Shown in pieces: positions 16,767 to 25,580 of a stretch of 39,341 nt of DNA. Numbering within the stretch: the first letter of the stretch is position 1; each line of letters opens with the position of its first letter. The notes beneath the pieces are model-generated. The model ran no database searches, had not been told where the DNA came from, and saw only the letters and a program-made list of their open reading frames with translations. The DNA is taken from positions 1-39,341 of the forward strand of contig NZ_SMAA01000020.1 in the NCBI RefSeq assembly GCF_004341685.1, read 5' to 3'. Source of the stretch: Pectinatus cerevisiiphilus. Lineage in GTDB: Bacteria; Bacillota; Negativicutes; Selenomonadales; Selenomonadaceae. The position numbers and the translations under genes are program-made.

Positions 16767-18740
16767 TTATTTTATTTCTAACGCTTTTTTCCCCGCTTGC
16801 AATACACTTATGATTTTGTCGACATTATACACTGCTCCACTCCAAGTGCCACCGCTTATGTCTTGTAATGCTGCCCATAACCGTGTATCATCAGGTAAAT
16901 CTTTGTCCGGGTGTACTGCTGGGTTAGTTTCCCTTTTGGATAGCACTTCTGCACCTTCTTCATATGTAAGGCGTTGTTTTTCAGTGCCAATAAAGTTTAT
17001 ACTGCCTTCCAACTTGACAGTGTCTACAATGATTTCTACGATGTCACCATTACGCAATTTCCCTATGGGACCACCAGCTAGTGCTTCTGGTCCGACATGA
17101 CCAAAACAAGCTCCTGTTGATACACCAGAAAATCTGGCATCTGTAATTAATGATACATGTTTGCCAAATGATAAATGTTTGAGTGCGGAAGTTAATTGAT
17201 AAGTTTCTTCCATTCCCGATCCTAAAGGGCCACCACCTATGACTATCATGATATCGCCGGCATGTATATTATCATTTTTTAATGCAATGATAGCATTTTT
17301 TTCTGATGTAAATACTTTAACTTTTGCGGTATGACGAAATACATGATCATTGTCAATAACACTAGGATCAATAGCAGTAGATTTTACTACAGATCCTTCG
17401 GGAGCAATATTACCTATTGGAAATGTCACAGTAGACCCAATTTTCTTACATTTTGCCTGCTCAGGACTGAAAATAATATCAGTATCACGTATATTATCTA
17501 ATTCTTCTAATCTTTTTTTACATTTTTGACGACGTTCTGATTGTTCCCACCAATCAAGGTTTTCGCCTAAGGTATTACCGGTTACCGTCATGACCTCTTC
17601 ATGAAGAAGTCCTTTACTGCGTAAATGTAGCATTACCTCAGGGACTCCACCAGCTAAAAACACATCAACAGTAGGATAATTAACAGGCCCTATTGGAAGT
17701 ACGCTGACTAAACGAGGGATTTCTTTGTTTATTCGTGCCCAATCGTGTACTGTAGGTACAGTACAATTCGCGGCAAATGCGATTGCTGGTAAATGTAATA
17801 ATAAGTTTGTAGATCCACCAAAAGCAGCGTGTATAATCATAGCGTTTTCAATTGCATGATCTGTTAAGATATCTTTTGTTGAAATATTTTTTTGTATCAT
17901 ATCCATTAACGCAAAAGCAGATTTTTTTGCTAAGTCTCTCCAAATTAGTTCACCTGATGGAGCTAATGCAGAATGCGGTATAGCTAGACCAAGACCTTCA
18001 GCGACAACTTGTGATGTTCCAGCAGTTCCTAGAAATTGACAACCGCCACCTACACTAGCACAAGAACAACAACCTAAACGAATAGCGTCTTTAAAAGAAA
18101 GTTCGTGATTGGCATATCGAACACTAATTGTTTGTACTGTTCCTAAGTCTTCTCCTTTTCGAGGCATCAACGTAGCGCCGCCAGGTACAATAATTGTAGG
18201 TAAAGAATGCATGCTAGCTAATGCCATCATCATAGCTGGTAATCCTTTATCACAAGAAGCAACTCCCATTACTGCCTTCCTTGTGGGTAAAGAGCGGATT
18301 AAACGTCGCATAACGATGGAGGCATCATTACGGTAAGGAAGTGAATCGAACATGCCTGTTGTTCCATTCGTTCTACCATCACAAGGATCTGTTACGAATG
18401 TAGCATGTGGTACATAACCCAATTGTTTAAATGTATTAGCTGCTTCTGTTAACAAAGTTCCTAATTCAAAATGTCCTGGATGTAAACCTACGGCAACAGT
18501 ATGTCCGTCATCGGTACGTATTCCTCCTTTTGTGCTAATAAGCATAATATCACCGTTAGCTAATGTTTTGGGATCCCACTTCATGCCCGCATTGACAGTC
18601 ATACCGAAAATATTACCACTAGGTGATTGTTTCAAGAGCTCTGGAGTTAATGGTAGATTTCCATCTGGACCATCTGCATGTGTAGCTAGGTCTTGATACA
18701 AAGACGGATCTTCATTTTGGTATAATGTTTTTACTGTCAT
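16767..18740 (-). CDS. yjhG: D-xylonate dehydratase (YjhG/YagF, IlvD/Edd family)
   Basis: 657 aa, the length of E. coli YjhG/YagF (about 655), longer than ordinary IlvD/Edd. Iron-sulfur dehydratase turning D-xylonate into 2-keto-3-deoxy-D-xylonate. Seen: THADGPDGNLPLTPELL near the N terminus, FVTDPCDGRTNGTTGMFDSL, VASCDKGLPAMM, CCSCASVGGGCQFLGTAGTSQ (cluster cysteines), IHAAFGGSTNLLLHLPA, NIAPEGSVVKSTAIDPS and LITDARFSGVSTGACFGHVGPEA. All are typical of the YjhG branch. First gene of the operon; a perfect 12-bp inverted repeat lies 31 nt upstream. AT-rich codon use compared with the left neighbours suggests acquisition. Confidence 0.9.
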   Translation of the reverse strand: MTVKTLYQNEDPSLYQDLATHADGPDGNLPLTPELLKQSPSGNIFGMTVNAGMKWDPKTLANGDIMLISTKGGIRTDDGHTVAVGLHPGHFELGTLLTEAANTFKQLGYVPHATFVTDPCDGRTNGTTGMFDSLPYRNDASIVMRRLIRSLPTRKAVMGVASCDKGLPAMMMALASMHSLPTIIVPGGATLMPRKGEDLGTVQTISVRYANHELSFKDAIRLGCCSCASVGGGCQFLGTAGTSQVVAEGLGLAIPHSALAPSGELIWRDLAKKSAFALMDMIQKNISTKDILTDHAIENAMIIHAAFGGSTNLLLHLPAIAFAANCTVPTVHDWARINKEIPRLVSVLPIGPVNYPTVDVFLAGGVPEVMLHLRSKGLLHEEVMTVTGNTLGENLDWWEQSERRQKCKKRLEELDNIRDTDIIFSPEQAKCKKIGSTVTFPIGNIAPEGSVVKSTAIDPSVIDNDHVFRHTAKVKVFTSEKNAIIALKNDNIHAGDIMIVIGGGPLGSGMEETYQLTSALKHLSFGKHVSLITDARFSGVSTGACFGHVGPEALAGGPIGKLRNGDIVEIIVDTVKLEGSINFIGTEKQRLTYEEGAEVLSKRETNPAVHPDKDLPDDTRLWAALQDISGGTWSGAVYNVDKIISVLQAGKKALEIK

Positions 18741-18771
18741 AATAAATTTATCCTTTCTATTATTTATATTT

Positions 18772-18807
18772 GTACGTATATAAGAATCAAATTATTTATA
18801 TACGTAC
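18772..18807. promoter_or_regulatory. perfect inverted repeat, candidate operator of the IclR regulator
   Basis: GTACGTATATAA (18772-18783), 12-nt spacer, TTATATACGTAC (18796-18807). Each arm contains the self-palindrome TACGTA. It lies immediately downstream of the predicted minus-strand transcription start (about 18812), a position suited to repression. Confidence 0.6.
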
Positions 18808-18818
18808 GATTTTCTTAG

Positions 18819-18847
18819 ATTATAACACATAATCATATAATATGAAA
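18819..18847 (-). promoter_or_regulatory. promoter of the xylonate operon
   Basis: On the minus strand: TTTCAT, 17-nt spacer, perfect TATAAT (18824-18819). The weak -35 fits a regulated promoter. Confidence 0.5.
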
Positions 18848-19331
18848 TAGTGTATCTCAAATATTTTATTTAAAAATGAAGGGTAAAATATCACATATAT
18901 AATAATATTGAATAGATATTGTTAATAGTTTTTTATTATCTTGAAGAAATTTATTGAATTATTCTGGTTAAAGTAAGTGTATTAGATGACAATGATAATT
19001 CTGAATACATTAAGAAATGAGTATATTAATTGTGTTTTCAAAACGAGCTAAATAACCAGTTATAGAATGCATAGAGTCTTTAATAAACAATCTTTTTTCA
19101 ATAGAAAAGTGTCTTAAAATATAAATGTTTATTTGTATCTAATGTCGTGTTATGATTATTATGTTTTATAGTAGGTATTTAGAATATTTTTTGTATATTA
19201 TAAGGGCACTATGTATTCGTTATGTATTTAATTTTATTTTATAATTAAGCAAATAGATTATTAACTTTTATCTACATATGTTGTTATTTTTGATTTGTTG
19301 TAAAATATAATTAAAGATAAGTATAAGTTTT

Positions 19332-20105
19332 ATGCAGGAGATGAATTTATTGGCACACAAACCAACAGAACGTGTCTTAAGTGTTTTGAGTTTACTTGCG
19401 ACACACCCCGAAGGACTAACCTTGACTCAGATTACGAAACTTCTTTGTATCCCTAAAAGTACGCTTTTTCCGATTCTTCAAGAAATGGTGCAGGAGAAAT
19501 TTCTCCATTTATCAGAAAAGGAGAATCTTTATTTTATTGGAATAGCAGCATACTGTATTGGAGCAGCATATGAATATGATAAAACGTTACTTCCTTATAT
19601 AAAATCAATTATGAATAAAATTTCGCAAGAAATAAATGAAATGTGTCAAGTCGGCGTATTGGATGGGCCGAATATTTTGTATATTTTAAAGCAGGATCCA
19701 GATGTTGCACATACTATAAAAATTATTTCCTATATTGGGAAGAAACTGCCCGCATATTGTACAGCACTTGGTAAAGCTTTACTATGTCAGTATACATTAA
19801 AAGAATTGAAGAATTTGTATCCAAATGGTCTTGTACCACAAACAAAGAATACTGTTATTGATTTTGATAAATTATATAAACAATTGCAACTAATAAAAAG
19901 TACACAGGTTGCATCTGAATTTGAAGAAGTCACAGAGCAATTGTGTTGTTTTGCTGTACCTATTCGGTTACCAAATTCTCGACAATATGCAATGAGTATT
20001 AGTATGCCGTTATTCCGGGCAACAAAAGAAAAAATTGCGTTGGCCCAGAAACTTCTTTTACAGGCAAAATCATCTATTGAATCTTTTAATATGAGTGTAG
20101 ATTAA
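19332..20105 (+). CDS. IclR-family transcriptional regulator
   Basis: About 251-257 aa. N-terminal winged helix-turn-helix (KPTERVLSVLSLLATHPEGLTLTQITKLLCIPKSTLFPILQEM) and the C-terminal IclR effector domain (GVLDGPNILYILKQ, KKLPAYCTALGKALLCQY, FEEVTEQLCCFAVPIRLP). It is divergent from the dehydratase-permease-aldolase operon, like E. coli xynR/yagI and yjhI beside their operons, so it probably controls that operon through the inverted repeat at 18772. Start uncertain: the ATG at 19332 has no ribosome site, while TTG at 19350 has AGGAG 9 nt upstream and gives the N terminus MAHKPTERV; I prefer 19350. Confidence 0.9.
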   Translation: MQEMNLLAHKPTERVLSVLSLLATHPEGLTLTQITKLLCIPKSTLFPILQEMVQEKFLHLSEKENLYFIGIAAYCIGAAYEYDKTLLPYIKSIMNKISQEINEMCQVGVLDGPNILYILKQDPDVAHTIKIISYIGKKLPAYCTALGKALLCQYTLKELKNLYPNGLVPQTKNTVIDFDKLYKQLQLIKSTQVASEFEEVTEQLCCFAVPIRLPNSRQYAMSISMPLFRATKEKIALAQKLLLQAKSSIESFNMSVD

Positions 20106-20435
20106 TATTTATACTCGAGTAGATAAATGAATATATTATCATGGTATAGTAAGGAAGTCGTAACACCTTTAGCTGATAGATTATAATAAAATTATAGCAA
20201 GTGATCAATTAAATAGTGTGTTGGAAAATATGCGACTTCATTAGAGTGGGGTTTTAGGATGAAGAAGATAGGTTAAAATGCTGTATATATGATTAAATAT
20301 TGTAATAGATCTGTTGAGTTATTTTAATATTATTCAGAAATTACTTTAAAGGCAGGATTTTTAATAGATAATAGAGTAATATTGTGGCATAATTGTAAAG
20401 GAGTATTAATTGTATTTTAGAACGGAGTGTAAAAT
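20106..20435. other. 330-nt AT-rich spacer
   Basis: Right border of the AT-rich island. No ORF, hairpin terminator or repeat was recognised; a GGAGTG-type ribosome site precedes the next gene. Confidence 0.5.
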
Positions 20436-21005
20436 ATGCTAAAGGAACTAATTGCAAAAAATCGTTCTTACAGAAGATTTTATCAGGACAAACAAGTAAG
20501 CCGGGATGTTTTAAAAGAGCTGGTTGATTTGGCTAGGCTTTCTCCATGTGGAGCAAACAGGCAGACATTGCGGTTTGTATTATCTGCGGATGAAAAGAAA
20601 AATGCGGCTATCAGTAAATGTATATTTTGGGCTGGTTACTATAAGGACTGGGATGGACCGGAAGATGGTGAAAAACCGAGTGCTTATATCGTTATTGTGC
20701 GGGATATATCAGCAGGTGGTGGTATGCCGCAGGACGAAGGAATTGCTGCGCAGAGTATTCTGTTGGGGGCAGTCGAAAAAGGAATGGGCGGATGCATCAT
20801 TGCCAATATCAATAGAAAAGAATTGAAAAAAGTGCTGGCAATTGGGGACAAGTATGAGATCGCACTCGTTTTAGCAATAGGCTATCCAAAGGAAAAAGTC
20901 GTCCTTGAAGCCTTGGGGCAGTCTGGTGATATTAAATATTGGCGTGATGAAAAACAAGTACATCATGTGCCTAAAAGAAGTTTACAGGATCTTATTTTGG
21001 AGTAG
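20436..21005 (+). CDS. nitroreductase-family flavoprotein
   Basis: 189 aa. FMN-dependent NAD(P)H oxidoreductase fold: the N-terminal NRSYRRFYQDKQVSRDVLKELVDLARLSPCGANRQTLRFVLS carries the arginines and serine/asparagine that bind FMN phosphate; GIAAQSILLGAVEKGMGGC and ALVLAIGYPKEKVVLE complete the short form. The substrate cannot be inferred. AACGGAGTG precedes the ATG. Codon use returns toward the non-island pattern. It stands alone and ends at a very strong hairpin. Confidence 0.88.
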   Translation: MLKELIAKNRSYRRFYQDKQVSRDVLKELVDLARLSPCGANRQTLRFVLSADEKKNAAISKCIFWAGYYKDWDGPEDGEKPSAYIVIVRDISAGGGMPQDEGIAAQSILLGAVEKGMGGCIIANINRKELKKVLAIGDKYEIALVLAIGYPKEKVVLEALGQSGDIKYWRDEKQVHHVPKRSLQDLILE

Positions 21006-21026
21006 ATCTTAATATAGTTTTTAAAT

Positions 21027-21065
21027 AAAAGCAGCGCCTATCTTTTTGGGATAGGCGCTGCTTTT
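21027..21065 (+). terminator. bidirectional intrinsic terminator
   Basis: AAAAGCAGCGCCTATC / GATAGGCGCTGCTTTT, 16 perfect pairs, 7-nt loop, followed by TATTTTTTTT on the plus side. It lies between convergent nitroreductase and cobT. Confidence 0.9.
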
Positions 21066-21075
21066 ATTTTTTTTA

Positions 21076-22512
21076 TTAATAAGTGCTCTTTTGCCGTCCT
21101 GCACCGGGACCGTCGTTGGCAACTGAGACAGCGGCTTCGGCGAATGTTTTCATATCATTGAGCATATGCAGTGCCCCGTCGATAAGAATCAGTCCTACTT
21201 TTTCCGCAGCATAAGCATTGGTCACAGGAATCTTTAAACAGCGGCTGGTCGCTAAAATATAAGGGAGCAGCAATGCTTTATTCGCTGTTACATCATCCAT
21301 GACCGGTTGGACTTTTTTTAAGACACCAGCAAGGAATATGGCAATATCCTCAAATTTACCAAGACATTTTATGGGCTTTGTCAGATTATCAATCCGTTCC
21401 TGGCAGGTGCTCATGATGTCTTTATCCAGTGAATATTGAGTTGTTGCGGGCGGGTCAGGTAAGATGTCTGCATCAGGGAAGGTATCTGTACGCAGCATAT
21501 CGTATATTTGCACTGCTAAATCAATGAAACGGGCTATTACGGAAGAACCGGCTGTTTCACTGAGCTGCAAGCGTAGATCAATGTAAGGGGACAAGCCAAG
21601 CTTTTGCAGGGCGGCTTGGTGTGCCGGTTCTCCTGCAAGATGGGAAGGCATCATGTGCTTGGCAGATAGCGGACATAGCGCTTGGGCAATAAGTGCAGCT
21701 GCGGAAGTATTGAAGCCGTCGAGGATAATAAGGCAGTCATGGGCAGCCGCACCTAGGATTACTCCGGCAAGACAGCCAAATTCAAAACCACCTATTTTGG
21801 ATAATACATCTATGCCGTCAGCGGGATTTGGTTTATTTACTGCAAGTGCCTTTTTAACAACATCAATTTTTATTTTTAGCCTACTGTCCGAGATATTGGT
21901 TCCTCTGCCTGTTGCTTGTTCCGCAGTTAAACCGCATATGGCAGCTGCTATTGCTGCACTGGAAGTAGTATTGGCTATGCCCATTTCACCGAGGAGAAAA
22001 CAATTATATCCCTTGGCAGCAAGTTTATCAGCGAGATCAATACCGGTTTCTATAGCTTTTACAGCAGCATCGCGCGTCATTGCCGGACCGTACACAAAGT
22101 TTTCTGTACCAAAGGCTATTTTTTTATTGATTAGTCCGGGCAGGGAACTCATGTCTGCCGCGATTCCCATATCGACCACAAGCATGTCGGTAGCAGAGAA
22201 ATTTGTCATGGCATTGGCAACGGCACCTTTGCTGACAAGGTAATTTCGGGTCATATCAATAGTGGTTTTTTGCGGGTAGGCACTTACATTCATGGCGCAG
22301 ACACCATGGTCTCCACAGGCGATAATGGCAGCTTTTTTTAGCGGCAGTGGTTTAGACTGCCCTGTTATGGATACATAATTAAAGAAAATATCAGTCAGGC
22401 CGCCAAGACCGGTGCCTTTACACCAGTTAGCAGCTAAGGGTTTTCCAGTAGAAGTGTTTCGTATATCAGTAACTTGTTTTATATTATTTATAGTTGTTTC
22501 AATTGATTTCAT
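21076..22512 (-). CDS. cobT: CobT-like nicotinate-nucleotide:base phosphoribosyltransferase with extra C-terminal module
   Basis: 478 aa, about 125 longer than normal CobT. Residues 1-345 are the CobT core: AIIACGDHGVCAMNVSAYPQ, GEMGIANTTSSAAIAAAICG, DVLSKIGGFEFGCLAGVILGAAAH, DGFNTSAAALIA, HLAGEPAHQAALQKLGLSPYIDLRLQLSETAGSS, with the catalytic glutamate at E319 although the usual GEGTGA reads SETAGS. Residues 369-405 (ERIDNLTKPIKCLGKFEDIAIFLAG) look like the N-terminal helix motif normally at the start of CobT, which this protein's own N terminus lacks. CobT activates the lower base of cobamides. The ATG shares one base with the stop of tex, so it is coupled to it. Confidence 0.85.
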   Translation of the reverse strand: MKSIETTINNIKQVTDIRNTSTGKPLAANWCKGTGLGGLTDIFFNYVSITGQSKPLPLKKAAIIACGDHGVCAMNVSAYPQKTTIDMTRNYLVSKGAVANAMTNFSATDMLVVDMGIAADMSSLPGLINKKIAFGTENFVYGPAMTRDAAVKAIETGIDLADKLAAKGYNCFLLGEMGIANTTSSAAIAAAICGLTAEQATGRGTNISDSRLKIKIDVVKKALAVNKPNPADGIDVLSKIGGFEFGCLAGVILGAAAHDCLIILDGFNTSAAALIAQALCPLSAKHMMPSHLAGEPAHQAALQKLGLSPYIDLRLQLSETAGSSVIARFIDLAVQIYDMLRTDTFPDADILPDPPATTQYSLDKDIMSTCQERIDNLTKPIKCLGKFEDIAIFLAGVLKKVQPVMDDVTANKALLLPYILATSRCLKIPVTNAYAAEKVGLILIDGALHMLNDMKTFAEAAVSVANDGPGAGRQKSTY

Positions 22513-24695
22513 TAGGCATTTTTTTCCTTTGGCACTTGTTTTAGGCTGAGGCCTATTCTGTTTCTTGCGGCATCGACATTTATTACCATAACATCAAGAA
22601 TATCACCTACAGAGACAACATCTAAAGGATGTTTGACTCTTTTATAGCTGAGTTCGGAGATATGGATAAGACCTGCTGTTTTTATGCCTATGTCGACAAA
22701 TACACCAAAATCGGTGATATTTCTAACTGTACCGCGCATTACCGTCCCTACTTTTATATCATCAAGCTTGACGATTGCTTGACGTGTCAACGGCGCGGGA
22801 AGATCTTCACGGGGATCGCGTCCTGGCTTGGCAAGCGCATCCATTATATCACGCACGGTCGGAACGCCTGCATTTAATTTTTTGGCAAGCTCTTCGGCAT
22901 TTACTAATTTCATTTTCATCTTTAGAAAATCCAGCTTTTTCTTATCAGCCATATCAGTAAGGGAAAAACCGAGCTTGTTTAAGATTTGTTCGGCGAGTTC
23001 ATAAGATTCGGGATGGACTGGTGTGTTGTCAAGTGGAGTAGTACCACTGCCAATCCGTAAAAAACCGGCACACTGCGTATAGGCGGCTTGGCCAAGGCGG
23101 GGGACTTTGAGCAGTTCTTTGCGGTTTTTAAACCGGCCGTTTTCGTCACGGTATTTAACTATATTTTTAGCGACGGAGGCATTGATGCCGGCAACATGCT
23201 TTAGAAGTGCTGTTGATGCTGTATTTAAGGCTACACCGACATGGTTTACTGCCGATTCTATTACGGTATCAAGTGTGGTACCGAGTTCTTTTTGGTTGAC
23301 ATCGTGCTGATATTGGCCTACCCCGATGGCTTTAGGATCGATTTTTACAAGCTCGGCAAGCGGGTCTTGGATACGACGGGCAATAGAGACTGCACCTCTT
23401 ATAGTTACATCGTAATCGGGCAGTTCTTCTACAGCTAGTTTGGAAGCAGAATAGACAGAAGCACCTGCTTCACTGGTTATAAGATAATGGATATTTAGAC
23501 CGTTTTCTTTAATCAGTTTTGCGGTAAATTCTTCTGTTTCAAAAGAAGCTGTACCGTTACCTATAGAGATTAATGTTACATTGTGTTTTTTTATTAAGCG
23601 CAAAACTTGGTCTGCTGCTTTTTTCTTGGCTTCGTCACTCATTGTGAGATAGAGAACACCATGGTCAAGTATCTGGCCGGTGGCATCGACAATTGCCATT
23701 TTGCAGCCTGTGCGGTAGCCGGGATCAAGTCCCATAACCACATGTCCTACCAGAGGAGCCTGTAAGAGTAACTGCTTGAGATTGGCACCAAAAATATTGA
23801 TTGCCTGTTTCTCTGCATTTTCCGTTAGCAATGATCTTATTTCACGTTCAAGTGCAGGAAATAAAAGACGTTTATAGCCATCAGAGAGTGCTGCCGTTAG
23901 CACAGCACGAAAAATAGATGGACGGGTGATCACTTTTTCACATAATTGTTGAATATTTTTGTCGTGGTTGCTGACTAATTTTACCTTTAAAGCACCTTTT
24001 TTTTCACCACGGTTTATTGCTAAAATGCGGTGCGAAGGGAGTGTGCGGATAGGTTCACTATATTGCGCATACATGAGGAAGGCTTGGTCGGGGTCTTTCT
24101 CTTCATCACGTACTGTTTCAATAATTCCTTCTTGCCATAGCAATTTGCGGAGCCATGACCGGATATTTGCTTTTTCTGTTTCTGCTTCGGCAATTATATC
24201 CATGGCACCGGCAAGAGCATCATCAGCAGAGGCAATGCCTTTAGCTTCATTTATATATTCCTTGGCAAAATCAGCGACGTTACCGCTCGTCGTATTTTGG
24301 GCAACGATAAGTTGGGCCAGCGGTTCCAGTCCCTTTTCGCGGGCAAGCATAGCACGGGTACGCTTTTTCTGCTTATAAGGCAGATATATATCTTCAAGTT
24401 CCTGTAATTTGGCAGTTTTGTTTATAGCCGCTTTTAATTCAGCTGTGAGCTTACCCTGTTCTTCAATATTATTTAGAATTTCTTCTTGTCTTTTTACAAG
24501 ACTGCGTAGATAAGTCAAACGTTCTGAAAGCTCACGTAATTGTTCTTCTTTCAACTCACCGGTGACTTCTTTACGGTAACGGGCGATAAAAGGAATAGTA
24601 TTTCCCTCGTCTATGAGTTTGACAGCAGCATTCACTTGCTTTTGCGCTATATTTAATTCTTTGGCAATAGCAGGGTTAATGTTTTGTTCCAGCAA
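22512..24695 (-). CDS. tex: Tex family RNA-binding transcription accessory protein
   Basis: 727 aa, full length for Tex/YhgF. Order: N-terminal helical Tex-N domain (IPFIARYRKEVTGELKEEQLREL), YqgF/RNase H-like domain with VMGLDPGYRTGCKMAIVD, two helix-hairpin-helix segments (HVAGINASVAKNIVKYRDENG...RLGQAAYTQCAGFLRI), and C-terminal S1 domain (VGTVMRGTVRNITDFGVFVDIG...GLIHISELS). It binds nucleic acid and is linked to transcription and RNA stability. The start is TTG, supported by GAGGGAG 4 nt upstream. Its stop overlaps the cobT start. Confidence 0.95.
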   Translation of the reverse strand: MLEQNINPAIAKELNIAQKQVNAAVKLIDEGNTIPFIARYRKEVTGELKEEQLRELSERLTYLRSLVKRQEEILNNIEEQGKLTAELKAAINKTAKLQELEDIYLPYKQKKRTRAMLAREKGLEPLAQLIVAQNTTSGNVADFAKEYINEAKGIASADDALAGAMDIIAEAETEKANIRSWLRKLLWQEGIIETVRDEEKDPDQAFLMYAQYSEPIRTLPSHRILAINRGEKKGALKVKLVSNHDKNIQQLCEKVITRPSIFRAVLTAALSDGYKRLLFPALEREIRSLLTENAEKQAINIFGANLKQLLLQAPLVGHVVMGLDPGYRTGCKMAIVDATGQILDHGVLYLTMSDEAKKKAADQVLRLIKKHNVTLISIGNGTASFETEEFTAKLIKENGLNIHYLITSEAGASVYSASKLAVEELPDYDVTIRGAVSIARRIQDPLAELVKIDPKAIGVGQYQHDVNQKELGTTLDTVIESAVNHVGVALNTASTALLKHVAGINASVAKNIVKYRDENGRFKNRKELLKVPRLGQAAYTQCAGFLRIGSGTTPLDNTPVHPESYELAEQILNKLGFSLTDMADKKKLDFLKMKMKLVNAEELAKKLNAGVPTVRDIMDALAKPGRDPREDLPAPLTRQAIVKLDDIKVGTVMRGTVRNITDFGVFVDIGIKTAGLIHISELSYKRVKHPLDVVSVGDILDVMVINVDAARNRIGLSLKQVPKEKNA

Positions 24696-24810
24696 AAAAC
24701 TCCCTCATTTCGATTAACGTTAATTTTGGACGGTTATTTTCACCTTGGGGCATTTACCTTTCCAGACGAAAAGCAAGCAGTGGCTTAAAACCGCACATAG
24801 TAATTCCTAA

Positions 24811-24841
24811 ATTTCAGATAGGCGAAAATTCGCTCTGAAAT
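24811..24841 (-). terminator. hairpin after the sensor operon, possible terminator
   Basis: ATTTCAGA / TCTGAAAT with an inner GCGAA/TTCGC stem. On the minus strand it lies 76 nt past the regulator stop, but the following T-run is poor, so termination may be leaky into tex. Confidence 0.4.
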
Positions 24842-24917
24842 GAGAACTTATTTATTATAACATGAATGGTATGGTAATGTTTTGGCAGTGTATATGAGAA
24901 AGATTAAATTGCCGGTT

Positions 24918-25580
24918 TTATTTTTCTGGCAGGTCAAAAAGTTTATAACGCAATGCATAATTTACCAGTTCACTTTTCTTACTTATGTCGAGCTTTGTAA
25001 AGATACGTGTTTTATAGGTGTCGATTGTTTTTAAACTGAGGTGTAACTGACTGCCTATTTCAGCAAGTGAATAGCCGCGTGCCAGGTAGCGCAGAACTTC
25101 AAGTTCACGTTTGCTCAGTAACAGGTAGGGATTATCGTCATTGTCATTTTTTATCATTGTATTGAGCATAGAAAGGGCATTTTTATTGTTTAGATAAGTT
25201 TCTCCCTTCATGACTGTATGCAATGCTGTTAAAAGTTCTGTGTCAAAAGCACTTTTTTCTACATAACCGTCAGCTCCGGCGGCCAAAGCTTCCCTTATGT
25301 ATTCTTCTTCTGTATGCATGGTTAAAACCAGGATACGGATGTTTTTGTATGTCTTTTTTGTTTTTAGCAGTTTTAAAAGGTCAATGCCGTTTATCCCCGG
25401 CATGGATAAGTCGAGAATGATTAAATCTGTTTCGGTAACGGTAAGCTTATTCATCAGTTCTTCTCCGTTGCAGGCTTCTTCGACTATTTCTATGTCTTTT
25501 TCTGCCTCAAGTAAAAGCTTAAGTCCTGCCCTCAAAATAGCATGGTCATCGACAAGTATCACTTTGATTTTAGTCATCAT
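24918..25580 (-). CDS. NarL/FixJ-type response regulator (REC-LuxR HTH)
   Basis: About 220 aa. Receiver domain with acidic pair DDH, phospho-acceptor in IILDLSMPG (D57 counting from the chosen ATG), TMHTEEE and the conserved lysine in VEKSAF; C-terminal LuxR/GerE helix-turn-helix (LLSKRELEVLRYLARGYSLAEIGSQLHLSLKTIDTYKTRI). The frame can be read from 25610, but AAGAGGAA right before the ATGATG at 25580/25577 sets the start. The gene begins inside the last codons of the histidine kinase gene, a sign of coupled translation. Its likely target is the OPA transporter gene at 28.2 kb (inference). Confidence 0.92.
   Translation of the reverse strand: MMTKIKVILVDDHAILRAGLKLLLEAEKDIEIVEEACNGEELMNKLTVTETDLIILDLSMPGINGIDLLKLLKTKKTYKNIRILVLTMHTEEEYIREALAAGADGYVEKSAFDTELLTALHTVMKGETYLNNKNALSMLNTMIKNDNDDNPYLLLSKRELEVLRYLARGYSLAEIGSQLHLSLKTIDTYKTRIFTKLDISKKSELVNYALRYKLFDLPEK

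Larger units (their letters stand above)
18741..19331. promoter_or_regulatory. AT-rich divergent control region, about 590 nt
   Basis: No gene seen. It holds the predicted operon promoter on the minus strand, the inverted-repeat operator at 18772-18807, and a TATAAT (19306-19311) before the IclR gene with only a poor -35. The remaining 400 nt are very AT-rich with stops in all frames. Confidence 0.6.

Noticed and set aside
21653-22243. 196-aa plus-strand frame opposite cobT
   Set aside because: Shadow of a strongly conserved gene; Ala/Ser-rich with no family signal.
24696-24917. Cobalamin riboswitch controlling tex-cobT
   Set aside because: No B12-box-like sequence is seen upstream of tex, only a simple hairpin.
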